64,000 nucleotides of DNA from Nocardia aurea (GCF_003123685.1 NZ_QCYJ01000103.1:806001-870000); one strand, 5' to 3'. Shown: positions 40,213 to 48,138, numbered from the stretch's first letter. Notes: generated by a model from the sequence alone, not told the origin. Numbers and translations: made by a program.

Positions 40213-40377
40213 ATGAAATCCGAGGACCGATTGGCGAGCAGGTGGGCGCGGGCCATCCTGAGCGGTTTGCAGGGCAAGGACCACGTCTATCAGGGCACCG
40301 TCCCCGATGAGGTGGTGCAGGGTCGGCGCGCGAAGAACCGTGCGGCACGTAAGGCAAGGCGGGGGCAGCGGCGATGA
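40213..40377 (+). CDS. Very small basic phage protein (54 residues)
   Basis: The peptide begins MKSEDRLASRWARAILSGLQ and ends in a strongly basic tail (AKNRAARKARRGQRR). No ribosome site is seen, but the -10 element six bases upstream suits leaderless translation, and the ATGA overlap with the next gene supports it. Could be a small nucleic-acid binder. Confidence 0.55.
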   Translation: MKSEDRLASRWARAILSGLQGKDHVYQGTVPDEVVQGRRAKNRAARKARRGQRR

Positions 40378-40799
40378 GCGGCTACGTGTGGCGTCTGGTG
40401 GTCGACAAGTGGCCGACCGAGAACGGCGAGCCCTTCGCTAGCCAGGGATTCGAGTACTGGGAGACGGTCGTCAACGCCTTCCGCCTGGGCGAATCGATCC
40501 CGGATTGGCTGCCTGCCGACTTCGGCGATTGGGTCACCCCCACGGCTGCCGAAGTCGAGAACGACGTCTTCGCGGTCGCCATCCCCGATCGCGTGGGCTA
40601 CTCGATCGAGTGGAGTGATGCCCCCGACTATGTGACCGGGTACGGCGGCGACGGTGAGCATTTGATGAACGTGCCGCACACCAACGGGCGTCGGCGCTTC
40701 TCCAAGCATCCTGTCGCCAACCGCCTCGCTGACCTGCTCGCGTGGGGATGCGAAGCGCACATCGAACGCGCACCGATCGGCGAATGGGAGACGGCATGA
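40374..40799 (+). CDS. Hypothetical phage protein
   Basis: A 141-residue acidic, Trp-rich protein (YVWRLVVDKWPTENGEPFAS, DWLPADFGDWVTP). No family recognised. Coupled by ATGA overlaps on both sides, within a run of five small genes. Confidence 0.65.
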   Translation: MSGYVWRLVVDKWPTENGEPFASQGFEYWETVVNAFRLGESIPDWLPADFGDWVTPTAAEVENDVFAVAIPDRVGYSIEWSDAPDYVTGYGGDGEHLMNVPHTNGRRRFSKHPVANRLADLLAWGCEAHIERAPIGEWETA

Positions 40800-41158
40800 G
40801 CGACTACATCCGCTTCACCGAGTACTGCGACCACGAGGGCGAGACGTGGGCGTTCTGGCTTCAGCGAGACGGCAACGAGGCCGCTTTGAACGAACTCGTC
40901 GAGATCATCAGCGCCGCCGATGATGCAGCGACTGTCGCCGAAGGCTATTGGGAAACCGCCTATCAACTCCTCGGCGACATCGAGCCCGAGGCGGTCGTGG
41001 ACAAGCTGGTCGAGTACGGCGAGTCCGGTTACCTGGATGGCGTCAACAAGGTCGACGGGCGACTCGATGTGACCGGGTTGCGTGGTCGGGACTGGGAATC
41101 CGTCTTCGACCTGCTCTACAAGGGCGGCATTCGCGACTTCTTCAAGGAGGCGTCATGA
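40796..41158 (+). CDS. Hypothetical phage protein
   Basis: A 120-residue acidic protein (YCDHEGETWAFWLQRDGNEA), predicted mixed alpha/beta. ATG 40796 overlaps the previous stop; the longer frame is shadow. No known motif. Confidence 0.65.
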   Translation: MSDYIRFTEYCDHEGETWAFWLQRDGNEAALNELVEIISAADDAATVAEGYWETAYQLLGDIEPEAVVDKLVEYGESGYLDGVNKVDGRLDVTGLRGRDWESVFDLLYKGGIRDFFKEAS

Positions 41159-41316
41159 TCCCCCGTTTCTGGTCGGGCCTCGCCTGCGGTGCCGTCTCGG
41201 GCTTGGTGACATGGCTGCTCACCGTCGATGCCGCTTTGACAGGTGTCGCGGCGATCATCGCGGCTGTACTCGTCTGGCTGTTCGGTGGGATCGCATTGGC
41301 GGTGCTCGATGGCTGA
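41155..41316 (+). CDS. Very small membrane protein (53 residues)
   Basis: ATG 41155 overlaps the preceding stop and has GGAGG upstream. Two hydrophobic helices (FWSGLACGAVSGLVTWLLTV and GVAAIIAAVLVWLFGGIALA) fill almost the whole peptide. Function unknown. Confidence 0.6.
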   Translation: MIPRFWSGLACGAVSGLVTWLLTVDAALTGVAAIIAAVLVWLFGGIALAVLDG

Positions 41317-41626
41317 GCGCGAAGAACTCGACGCGATCCTCCGTGACGGCATCAATTTCTTCGACGACGAATACGGCGACGCCCTCGATGCGATCCTCGC
41401 GGCAGGATTCCGGCGTCCGCAGGTGATCCGAACGCCCGAGCAGTTGGCCGCGCTGCCGTTCCTGACGATCATCCGCGAGATCCGCCGACCCGCGCCCAGT
41501 GGAACCGATTACGGCTCAGTGCATGAGCGTCGCACATCCGACTGGCATTGCATCGCGGGCGCTCTGCCTAACGACCCGATCCGCCTGCCAGCGGTTGTCA
41601 TTTGGGATCCGGAGGTTGGAGCATGA
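41309..41626 (+). CDS. Hypothetical phage protein
   Basis: A 105-residue acidic protein; ATG 41309 overlaps the previous gene by eight bases. N-terminal helices (ELDAILRDGINFFDDEYGDA) and a C-terminal beta part (HCIAGALPNDPIRLPAVVIW). Not recognised. Confidence 0.62.
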   Translation: MAEREELDAILRDGINFFDDEYGDALDAILAAGFRRPQVIRTPEQLAALPFLTIIREIRRPAPSGTDYGSVHERRTSDWHCIAGALPNDPIRLPAVVIWDPEVGA

Positions 41627-41670
41627 GCGTCCGGGCCGATCTTGCCAACTCGCGGAAGGGGCTCCGCTGA
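41623..41670 (+). CDS. Possible 15-codon linking ORF
   Basis: ATG 41623 overlaps the stop of the previous gene (ATGA) and encodes MSVRADLANSRKGLR, and its stop overlaps the ATG of the HNH gene (TGATG). Stop-start joints at both ends suggest it may couple translation, but it could be chance. Confidence 0.3.
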   Translation: MSVRADLANSRKGLR

Positions 41671-42233
41671 TGCCAGGAGGACGGCCGCTGATCGACATCA
41701 GCGGGGAGCGCATCGGAAGCTTCACGGTTGTCGAGTTCGACCGCTTGGAGAAGGGGCACCGCTATTGGATCCTGGAGTGCGACTGCGGAAACCAGGTCAG
41801 CCGCATCCCGTCCCACATGCGCAAGAACAAGATTCAGAAATGTCAGCCGTGCTCATCCGGGACGAACCACCATGCATTCCATGGCGTCGGAGAGTTCCCG
41901 CAATCGCACTACCGGTCGACCTTCCATTCAGCCCAAGCGAAGGGGCTGGAATTCGAGGTCTCCAAAGAGTACCTGTGGCAGCTCTACCTGGATCAGGATC
42001 GCCGTTGCGCCTTCACGGGTTGGCCCATCCACTTCGCGGAGTCCTACCGGAAGACCCGCGAAAAGACTGCCTCACTCGACCGCATCGACAGTTCGGTCGG
42101 TTACATCGAAGGCAATCTCCAGTGGGTACACCGCGACGTCAACAAGCTGAAGAAGAACATGGCCGACGAACGCTTCATCGAACTGTGCCACGCGGTGGCT
42201 GCGCACACGCAGGTGACCGCGCAGGCTGCATGA
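41670..42233 (+). CDS. HNH-family endonuclease-like protein
   Basis: A 187-residue protein. The N-terminus includes GERIGSFTVVEFDRLEKGHR and a zinc-like ECDCGNQV...KCQPCSSG. The C-terminal half has CAFTGWPIHF, TASLDRIDSSVGYIEGNLQW and VHRDVNKLKKNM, a recurring phage HNH-like arrangement. The gene may be a selfish endonuclease or take part in packaging or recombination. It is convergent with the reverse-strand genes that follow, three bases away. Confidence 0.8.
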   Translation: MPGGRPLIDISGERIGSFTVVEFDRLEKGHRYWILECDCGNQVSRIPSHMRKNKIQKCQPCSSGTNHHAFHGVGEFPQSHYRSTFHSAQAKGLEFEVSKEYLWQLYLDQDRRCAFTGWPIHFAESYRKTREKTASLDRIDSSVGYIEGNLQWVHRDVNKLKKNMADERFIELCHAVAAHTQVTAQAA

Positions 42234-42236
42234 CGA

Positions 42237-42431
42237 CTACAGGCGCTCATCCGGGAACTCGACGCGACGCGCGGCAAGGAACGCCTGCCGCGCGTTCGTC
42301 ATCCGCGCGAACACTGGCCCCGCCGTCGGTTCGCCCGCCTGATCCCATGCGCCGAGCGCGGCCCGCCACTCGTTCAACGTATCCCGCAACGGGTCACGCA
42401 CCACGGGCACGGAAACCATCTGCGCCCTCAT
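42237..42431 (-). CDS. Small hypothetical protein
   Basis: A 64-residue protein (MRAQMVSVPVVRDPLRDTLN), mainly helical. Third gene of a tightly coupled reverse-strand operon: its ATG overlaps the upstream stop by four bases. Confidence 0.55.
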   Translation of the reverse strand: MRAQMVSVPVVRDPLRDTLNEWRAALGAWDQAGEPTAGPVFARMTNARQAFLAARRVEFPDERL

Positions 42432-42595
42432 GACGGCAGGCCGGAAAGCTGGTGATCATCAGCCCACTTCAATGCAGTCCGCTTCTTCGCGCACTCGTCC
42501 GGGTCACACAGCTGATGAATGCGCAGGATGCCCCGAACCCGTGACTCGTAGATCGGGTAGATGTGCCCCTTATCGCAGTTGTCATCGATGATCAC
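42428..42595 (-). CDS. Very small hypothetical protein (55 residues)
   Basis: Starts at GTG 42595, overlapping the upstream stop (GTGA), and ends overlapping the next ATG. It contains DNCDKGHIYPIYESRVRG and CDPDECAKKR, so two Cys pairs could bind a metal. The double overlap supports it as real despite its size. Confidence 0.55.
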   Translation of the reverse strand: MIIDDNCDKGHIYPIYESRVRGILRIHQLCDPDECAKKRTALKWADDHQLSGLPS

Positions 42596-42948
42596 GCCGA
42601 CCTCCTCGCATCCGCATGCCCGTACTCTTCAGCGACGATCACCGTCCAAGCGGCATGCTTGCGCGGGCAATGATCGATGTGGCAATCCATGTGCTTCTGA
42701 AACTCTCGATGCGCCTGCACCAGCGTGAAACGGTGCTCGGGCGCGTCATGCGGCCAGTGGGTCGGCCAAACCCGTGTGTCGAATCGTGGCGTGCGAGTAT
42801 CGTTCTCGACTCTGGCGATGATTCGATACGCGTCGTTCGGGCTTGATGCGACCGCGGCCTCACGCGGTCGAATACTCCCGATGTAGGCGAGTCCTGCTGC
42901 GGTAACGGTGATTCCGGTGGTGGCGATAGTCGGCCAGTCGATGGACAT
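42592..42948 (-). CDS. Membrane-anchored hypothetical protein
   Basis: A 118-residue protein starting at ATG 42948 after AGGGGGA. One N-terminal membrane segment (ATTGITVTAAGLAYIGSI) is followed by a His-rich domain (HMDCHIDHCPRKHAAW). First gene of the reverse-strand trio that diverges from the XRE regulator; likely controlled from the shared operator region. Confidence 0.6.
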   Translation of the reverse strand: MSIDWPTIATTGITVTAAGLAYIGSIRPREAAVASSPNDAYRIIARVENDTRTPRFDTRVWPTHWPHDAPEHRFTLVQAHREFQKHMDCHIDHCPRKHAAWTVIVAEEYGHADARRSA

Positions 42949-43102
42949 TGGTCCCCCTGATGTGATGGTCAGTGGGTGCCCGGCCCCCCGACCCCGCGTC
43001 TGTGGAACGGCTGGGGTCGGGGGTTGGGAGCGATGGCGATCTGACCTCCCTGCCGGACACGCTCTCAGTTCATCACCAGCGTGTCGGTATTGCCGTTGCA
43101 GA

Positions 43103-43177
43103 CTGAAAATTTCAGTATCTTGGAGTGAAACCGCAGGTTCGTTTTCAGCCCATTGCGCAATTTCTTTCAGCCTGAAA
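43103..43177. promoter_or_regulatory. Operator cluster of TTTCAG/CTGAAA palindromes
   Basis: CTGAAA-A-TTTCAG at 43103-43115 and TTTCAG-C-CTGAAA at 43165-43177 are 13-bp palindromes of the same half-site in opposite arm order, with another half-site at 43143-43148. They lie in the 248-base gap between the divergent reverse-strand trio and the XRE regulator, the second ending 20 bases before its ATG. This suggests autoregulation by the XRE protein. The rest of 42949-43102 shows no gene. Confidence 0.62.
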
Positions 43178-43196
43178 ATCGTAAGGAGCCCGAACG

Positions 43197-44078
43197 ATGA
43201 AACCGGACAGCGAACCGCCGCCATCCCTGCCACGTAGACGCTTCGGCCAACGCATCCGAGAAGCCCGCCTAGCCGCCAACCTCAACCTGAAAGACGTCGC
43301 CCAAGTCATGCAATGGAGCGGCCCCACCCAATCGCGCATCGAGCACGGCAAACTAGGCACCCTCAAACCCCGCGACGTCAAACTCCTGTGCGACGCAGTA
43401 GGAATCAGCGACACCCGCGAAGTCGAAGCTCTCACCAGCTACCTCGAAGAAGCCACCGCCCAACCGCGGAAATGGTGGCAGCAGCAATACAATGAAGTCA
43501 TCCCGGAACACCTGGACGTTTACGTCGGCCTGGAGTTCGAGGCCACGGAGATCACCATCTACCGGGCCGAACTGATGCCGGGACTGTTCCAAACCCGCGA
43601 CTATGCGGCGGCGATCAACCAACTGTTCTTCCCGCACGACAGCGAGGAACAGCAGCGGCGCCGAGTCGACTTCAAGATCCAGCGGCAAGCCAGCCTCACC
43701 CGCAAGGTCAAGCCGTTGAAGGTGACGATGGTCCTCGATGAGGCTGTCGTGCGGCGCGTCGTCGGCGGCAAACGGGTGATGGCAGCCCAGCTCGATCACC
43801 TAGCCGAGATGAGCAAGCGGCCGAACATCACCATTCAGGTTTTGCCGTTCGAGGCCGGATATCCGGTCGGTGCGGCTACTGGGGCGTACACGATACTGTC
43901 GCTGGTCGATGCCAACCCGGTTGTGTATGCCGAATCATTCACCAGCAACATCTATCTTGAAGAGGATGCTGACGTGGCTCAATACCGGTCAGCGTCGGTG
44001 ACCATCCACCGCGCAGCGCTGGATGCGATGGCGAGTAGAAGCCTGCTTCGGCGGGCGGCGAAGGAGTTGACGACGTGA
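43197..44078 (+). CDS. XRE-family regulator with DUF5753 (WhiJ/Scr1-like)
   Basis: A 293-residue protein. Residues 15-70 are an XRE helix-turn-helix (RIREARLAANLNLKDVAQVM, then PTQSRIEHGKL). Residues about 100-290 match DUF5753 (AELMPGLFQTRDYAAAI, ITIQVLPFEAGYPVGA). AAGGAG precedes the ATG. In Streptomyces-type genomes such regulators pair with DUF397 proteins, as here. Next to xis and int, it may be the prophage repressor, or a host-type regulatory pair carried as cargo. Confidence 0.88.
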   Translation: MKPDSEPPPSLPRRRFGQRIREARLAANLNLKDVAQVMQWSGPTQSRIEHGKLGTLKPRDVKLLCDAVGISDTREVEALTSYLEEATAQPRKWWQQQYNEVIPEHLDVYVGLEFEATEITIYRAELMPGLFQTRDYAAAINQLFFPHDSEEQQRRRVDFKIQRQASLTRKVKPLKVTMVLDEAVVRRVVGGKRVMAAQLDHLAEMSKRPNITIQVLPFEAGYPVGAATGAYTILSLVDANPVVYAESFTSNIYLEEDADVAQYRSASVTIHRAALDAMASRSLLRRAAKELTT

Positions 44079-44278
44079 GTAAGGATCTGAGCAGTCCCCG
44101 CTGGTTCAAGAGCAGCTACAGCGGAGGCAACAACGAGTGCGTGGAGGTCGCCCATTTGGACGGCGACCATGTCGGCATTCGGGATTCGAAGAACCCTGAT
44201 GCTGGCTCGCTGGTGTTCACTCCTGGCGAGTGGGCTGCGTTCACTGCTGGCGTGCGTGACGGCGAGTTCGACCGCTAG
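44075..44278 (+). CDS. DUF397 protein, partner of XRE regulator
   Basis: A 67-residue protein, GTG start overlapping the regulator stop (GTGA). It shows the whole DUF397 pattern: RWFKSSYSGGNNECVEVAHL, then VGIRDSKNP and FTPGEWAAFTAGVRDGEFD. DUF397 proteins counteract or work with their XRE partner, sometimes described as toxin-antitoxin-like. Closed by a strong terminator. Confidence 0.92.
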   Translation: MSKDLSSPRWFKSSYSGGNNECVEVAHLDGDHVGIRDSKNPDAGSLVFTPGEWAAFTAGVRDGEFDR

Positions 44279-44293
44279 CAGTTCTCGACCCTG

Positions 44294-44331
44294 AGCCGCC
44301 CTGGTCCTGTGGAGACCGGGGCGGCTTTCTT
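44294..44331 (+). terminator. Intrinsic terminator after DUF397 gene
   Basis: GCCGCCCTGGT (44295-44305) pairs with ACCGGGGCGGC (44315-44325), one wobble, followed by TTTCTT. The remaining 44332-44450 probably carries the xis promoter; GATGTAAT (44371-44378) resembles the other putative phage -10 regions. Confidence 0.85.
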
Positions 44332-44450
44332 GTGCCGCGCGCCCTATGGTATGGCACGATCGTAGGTGTACGATGTAATGCAACATCAGGTTACCGGGCA
44401 GCGACCGCTACGGCCCTGGACAGCCCCACATATCCGCCAGGAGGCTCCCA

Positions 44451-44645
44451 ATGTCACCAACTACATGGCTCAACCGCCGCGAAGTCTCTGCCATCACCGG
44501 ATTCTCCGTGAAGACCCTGGAGGACTGGGCGCGGATGAAACCCCGCAAAGGCCCGAAGTGCTTCAAGGTCAGCAACCGCTACCGGTACCTGTCCGAAGAT
44601 GTCCGCGTTTGGATGGCTGAGCAGCAGCAAATGTCGGCGGTCTGA
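44451..44645 (+). CDS. xis: Excisionase / MerR-type helix-turn-helix protein
   Basis: A 64-residue protein: LNRREVSAITGFSVKTLEDW followed by RYRYLSEDVRVWM, the winged helix-turn-helix of the AlpA/Xis group. AGGAGG precedes the ATG at about ten bases. Placed 22 bases before the integrase, it most likely directs excision. Confidence 0.82.
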   Translation: MSPTTWLNRREVSAITGFSVKTLEDWARMKPRKGPKCFKVSNRYRYLSEDVRVWMAEQQQMSAV

Positions 44646-44667
44646 GCCCCACCCCCGAGAGGTCACC

Positions 44668-45921
44668 ATGGCACAAGAGGCGATGGAAGCAGGCGGATGG
44701 CCGCCCGCGCACATGCTGATCCCCAAGAAGGACAAGGACGGTGTGTGGCGACTGACCAAGATCCGTCACCGCACCTACAACGGCAACTATGTGCGCACCA
44801 GCGGCGCGGGCCGCACCCAGAAGGAATGCCGTGACGACTGGAAGAAACGGTTCGAAGTCAACCGCCACAAAGGTTCCGCGCATTCGACATCGACCAAACG
44901 TCGCGAGTTCGAACCGTCCGACAAGATGTCGACCGTGTTCGACGCGTTCATCACCGCGCAGGAACGCAAGTGTGAGGCGGGCAAGATCGCGAGCCAAACA
45001 CTGGTGTCGTATCGGCAGTCGATCTATCCCGTCGAAGGCGGTAGCCCCGACTCGATCAAGCTCATGCGCGAACTTGGCAATCTGACGATCGCCGAAGTCG
45101 GCAAGCCGAAGTTCTTGGCCGACTACCTCGAAGACATCGCCGACGCCTCACCTGGTTACGCGGCCCGCCATCACCTGATCCTGACCGTGGTGTTCAAGAT
45201 GTTGACGTTGGCCGGCTTGTTCGACTTCTCACCGATGGCGCCTGTTCCTCAGCCTGGCGTTCGGGGTGGTGGGCAGCGGGCGTTGACCGCGGATGAGCGG
45301 GATGCGCTCTATGACTTGCTGCTGGCCGCGTCGCCGCGCACGAAGTATTTGCGTCCGTTGACGTTGACGTTGCTCGGCACAGGGATTCGCCCGGGGGAGG
45401 CGCTGGCCTTGCGGTGGATGGACATCGACGGCTTGGATGATCCGGAGGTGGTGCGGGCGACGGCGTATGTGTGCGGAACCCTCGTGTCGCGTGGCGGTGC
45501 GACGTTCCGGCAGCCGAGACGCAAGTGCGGCAACAGCTACTACCTGACCCTGCCTACGTGGCTGACGACGGTTCTGAGGGCGTGGAAGGCGGACGTAAAA
45601 CCCTCCTCCGCAGAGCTTCCGGTGTTCGAGTCGTTGCGGGGTGGCCTGTTGTCGCCGCGGACCGCTGAGACGACGTTGAAGCGTGCGCGGGAGGGGTCAG
45701 CACTGGAGTGGGTGAAGTTCGGCAACATGCGAGACACCGTGGCAACGCATGTGACTGGGGTGTCGGGTGATCCGAAGTGTGCTAGTGCGCAATTGGGGCA
45801 TTCGGAGGGGGCGTCGTTGGCGATGCGGCATTACATCGATTCCGCTGGTTACAGGCATCCGGCGGTCGATAACGCGGACGCGTTGGAGCTGCTGGCGCCG
45901 AGCAAAGTTACACCAAAGTAG
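44668..45921 (+). CDS. int: Tyrosine recombinase integrase
   Basis: A 417-residue protein. An Arg/Lys-rich arm-binding N-terminus (about 15-75), a core-binding SAM-like region (about 85-190) and a catalytic domain (about 205-400) with Arg241 (GTGIRPGEAL), Arg355 (FGNMRDTVAT), His378 (LGHSEG) and Tyr389 (MRHYID). The usual box II His before the second Arg is Gly352 here. ATG 44668 has GAGAGG upstream; the longer frame overlaps xis. It integrates the phage at the adjacent attachment site. Confidence 0.92.
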   Translation: MAQEAMEAGGWPPAHMLIPKKDKDGVWRLTKIRHRTYNGNYVRTSGAGRTQKECRDDWKKRFEVNRHKGSAHSTSTKRREFEPSDKMSTVFDAFITAQERKCEAGKIASQTLVSYRQSIYPVEGGSPDSIKLMRELGNLTIAEVGKPKFLADYLEDIADASPGYAARHHLILTVVFKMLTLAGLFDFSPMAPVPQPGVRGGGQRALTADERDALYDLLLAASPRTKYLRPLTLTLLGTGIRPGEALALRWMDIDGLDDPEVVRATAYVCGTLVSRGGATFRQPRRKCGNSYYLTLPTWLTTVLRAWKADVKPSSAELPVFESLRGGLLSPRTAETTLKRAREGSALEWVKFGNMRDTVATHVTGVSGDPKCASAQLGHSEGASLAMRHYIDSAGYRHPAVDNADALELLAPSKVTPK

Positions 45922-45974
45922 GAATCCAGGGGTTTTCGTGGAGACCCGCACCTATGCCTACCTGCGCGAATACC
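45922..45974. other. Probable right prophage junction (attR region)
   Basis: The integrase stop is at 45921 and the first host gene, AIM24-like, starts at 45989 with a -10-like TATATT at 45975-45980. The crossover site should therefore lie in this short stretch. The left junction is outside the window, so the core sequence cannot be identified. No tRNA gene is found here. Confidence 0.35.
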
Positions 45975-45980
45975 TATATT
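45975..45980 (+). promoter_or_regulatory. Putative -10 of AIM24 gene, leaderless
   Basis: TATATT ends eight bases before ATG 45989, fitting a leaderless mRNA. If correct, the prophage inserted just upstream of this host promoter and may have changed its -35 region. Confidence 0.35.
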
Positions 45981-45988
45981 CTGCGCAT

Positions 45989-46669
45989 ATGAAGGTACAA
46001 CTGCGCCACAACCCCGCGTCGACGATCGCGCGGTGCTTTCTCGCGGGCGGCGAGCCGATGCGGGTCGAAAGTGGCGCCATGGTCGCACATTCGGCGGGAG
46101 TCGCGTTGCAGGCCAAGGCGGAGGGCGGCATCATCGCCGGTCTGAAGCGGTCGGTGCTGGCGGGCGAATCGTTCTTCGTCTCGACTTTCACCGCCCCGCA
46201 GCAGGGTGGCTGGGTGGATGTGGCTCCCGCGCTGCCCGGTGACATGCTGAACCTTCAGATCGTCGCGGACCGCCCCTTCTTCATCAGCCGCGGCGGCTGG
46301 ATCGCCAATTCGCATGGTGTACAGGTGGAAAGCAAATGGGGCGGATTCTCGAATCTGTTCGGCGGTGAGGGCGGTTTCGGTCTACGCGCGCACGGCGAAG
46401 GCGAAATCGTGGTCGGAGTTTTCGGCGCCATCGATGTCATCGATCTGCAGCCAGGGGAACCGATCACCATCGATACCGGACACGTGGTCGCCTACGATCT
46501 GTCGATGAATTTCACGATCCGGCGAGCGGTTTCGGGCCGTTCGATCCAGTCGCTGAAATCGGGCGAGGGTTTCGTCTTCGATTTCGTCGGGCCCGGGCGG
46601 GTATTGCTGCAAACCCGTAATCCCGGCGCGTTCGCGGTGTGGGCGAGTTCGGTGGCGTCCAACGGCTGA
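45989..46669 (+). CDS. AIM24-family protein
   Basis: A 226-residue protein: MKVQLRHNPASTIARCFLAG, VRVESGAMVAHS-like block, AGESFFVSTFTAPQQGGWVD and FVFDFVGPGRVLLQTRNP, all typical of the TRAP-like beta-barrel family including yeast Aim24. The frame is open further upstream, but ATG 45989 matches the normal family start. No signal peptide. Cellular role in bacteria is not established. First host gene past the prophage. Confidence 0.85.
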   Translation: MKVQLRHNPASTIARCFLAGGEPMRVESGAMVAHSAGVALQAKAEGGIIAGLKRSVLAGESFFVSTFTAPQQGGWVDVAPALPGDMLNLQIVADRPFFISRGGWIANSHGVQVESKWGGFSNLFGGEGGFGLRAHGEGEIVVGVFGAIDVIDLQPGEPITIDTGHVVAYDLSMNFTIRRAVSGRSIQSLKSGEGFVFDFVGPGRVLLQTRNPGAFAVWASSVASNG

Positions 46670-46905
46670 TCGGCCGGTAGACGGGGACCTCTCCGCCGCG
46701 TATGCCGCGCGGTGCGCGGGGCATTGCCGGATGGTCACCGGGTGTTCATCTGCCGGGCATCGGGGTCGTCGATGCTGTGGGCTCCGATCGACATCGAAAT
46801 TGAGGATTTGTTCTGATGGAACTTCTCGAAGTGCTCGTACTGATTCTTCAGACCGGATCCGCCGCTGTCTCCCAGAGTGCCGCGTAGTCGAAAGAAAAAG
46901 TGGCG
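46670..46905. other. Intergenic stretch with one tiny ORF
   Basis: Together with the terminator (46906-46942) this makes about 290 bases without a clear gene. Only the 23-codon frame at 46816 stands out. Confidence 0.4.
46816..46887 (+). CDS. Possible 23-residue peptide
   Basis: ATG 46816 opens MELLEVLVLILQTGSAAVSQ and stops at TAG 46885, 18 bases before a strong terminator; GAGGA is 11 bases upstream. A hydrophobic leader-like peptide is possible, but no conservation can be judged. Confidence 0.3.
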   Translation: MELLEVLVLILQTGSAAVSQSAA

Positions 46906-46942
46906 ACAACCCATCGGAATTATCCGGTGGGTTGTTTGTTTT
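46906..46942 (+). terminator. Strong intrinsic terminator between convergent units
   Basis: ACAACCCATCGGA (46906-46918) pairs with TCCGGTGGGTTGT (46923-46935), one wobble, four-base loop, followed by TTGTTTT. The reverse-strand NUDIX gene ends just after it at 46961. Confidence 0.9.
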
Positions 46943-46960
46943 CCGGCTCCGGCAGGCCGA

Positions 46961-47491
46961 TCAGTCGATGAGGTCGTCGATCAGCAGCCGCGTATCGGGC
47001 ACGAACGGCCACTCCGGATCATCGAGGTGCACGCGCAATTCCGCGTCGGTCCACCACCAGCCGTCCGCGATCTCCTCCGGTTGGTGCCGGATGGGCCCGT
47101 CCCAGTGGAATTCGTAGGCGAACAGGTGGCAGCGCATCGGCCTGCCGTCCCACAGGCCGTCCCACGAGATCTTCGCCAGGGGCACGAGTCCGTCGGCCAC
47201 GCCGATGCCGAGTTCCTCGCCGAGTTCACGCACCGCTGTCCGGACGGGATCCTCGCCGGGCCCGACGACGCCGCCGGCCAGACAATCGTGCATCCCGGCG
47301 AAAACCATCTTGGTATCGGTACGCCGGTGCACGTAGATCCGCTGTCCGTCCCCCGAACGAACCAGCACCCCGGCACTCGCGTGCCACAGCCCGTCCCGAT
47401 AGACCTTCGCGCGGTCCTCGACCCCGACGACCCGGCCCGCCTCATCGTAGACCGCGATCACTTCCGAACTCTGCTCCGCCCGCTGTGGCAC
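46961..47491 (-). CDS. NUDIX hydrolase
   Basis: A 176-residue protein with a complete NUDIX box: GVVGPGEDPVRTAVRELGEELGI fits G-x5-E-x7-REL-x-EE-x-GI (motif spans about residues 75-97). The N-terminal VIAVYDEAGRVVGVEDRAKV resembles isopentenyl-diphosphate isomerase/NudL-like members that start with this fold. GTG 47491 is the likely start; the longer frame is Pro/Arg shadow. Substrate unknown. Confidence 0.85.
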   Translation of the reverse strand: MPQRAEQSSEVIAVYDEAGRVVGVEDRAKVYRDGLWHASAGVLVRSGDGQRIYVHRRTDTKMVFAGMHDCLAGGVVGPGEDPVRTAVRELGEELGIGVADGLVPLAKISWDGLWDGRPMRCHLFAYEFHWDGPIRHQPEEIADGWWWTDAELRVHLDDPEWPFVPDTRLLIDDLID

Positions 47492-47661
47492 GTGCCCGAG
47501 GGTAGCGCGCGTCAGCGGGGGAGCCCGGCGCGGACGGCCGCCTGGCGGTGACCGGTCTCCCGTCCGGCGGTGAGCGCACGGAAACGCGACCGGTACAAGT
47601 GGCAATGCGCGCGCGATCGGCAGATCACGGAGGGGCAATCGCCGACTGGTGTCGTGGAGCG

Positions 47662-48081
47662 ATGAGTATTTCATCCTGGTTCAAGCAGAAATCGTCCGTC
47701 GCCACCGTCGCACCGATCTTCGAGCAGATCGGAGGCTACGAGGCGCTCGAGGTCGTGGTCGCGGATTTCTACGTTCGCGTGCTGGCCGACGAACAGTTGG
47801 CCGGTTTCTTCACCGGCACGAATATGGGCAGGCTGAAGGGCAAGCAGGTGGAGTTCTTCGCCGCGGCGCTGGGCGGGCCGCAACCCTACACCGGCGCGCC
47901 CATGAAACAGGTGCACCAGGGCCGCGGAATCACCATGGAGCATTTCGGTCTGGTGGCCGGTCACCTGACCGATGCGTTGGCCGCGGCGGGAGTTCCACCG
48001 GAAACGGTCACCGAGATCATCGCCGCGATCGCACCCCTGGCGGACGACATCACCTCCGGCACCACACCCGGGCCCCGATGA
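47662..48081 (+). CDS. glbN: Group I truncated haemoglobin (trHbN-like)
   Basis: A 139-residue globin with 2-on-2 fold features: IFEQIGGYEALEVVVADFYV with B10 Tyr37, GFFTG, GKQVEFFAAALGGPQPYTG and proximal His85 in QVHQGRG. In mycobacteria trHbN oxidises nitric oxide to nitrate using oxygen. ATG 47662 is chosen by family length. It is alone on the forward strand between reverse genes. Confidence 0.9.
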   Translation: MSISSWFKQKSSVATVAPIFEQIGGYEALEVVVADFYVRVLADEQLAGFFTGTNMGRLKGKQVEFFAAALGGPQPYTGAPMKQVHQGRGITMEHFGLVAGHLTDALAAAGVPPETVTEIIAAIAPLADDITSGTTPGPR

Positions 48082-48109
48082 CACCGGTACCGACCGACGG
48101 TGCGCCACC

Positions 48110-48138
48110 GGTGACCGCGTCGCGACGACGCGGTCGCC
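48110..48138. terminator. Bidirectional hairpin terminator
   Basis: GGTGACCGCGTC (48110-48121) pairs with GACGCGGTCGCC (48127-48138), one wobble, five-base loop, between the convergent globin and YidC genes. Confidence 0.6.

Noticed and set aside
40200..44380. Toxin-antitoxin module other than XRE/DUF397
   Set aside because: The small coupled genes at 40213-41626 were considered, but none shows toxin or antitoxin motifs.
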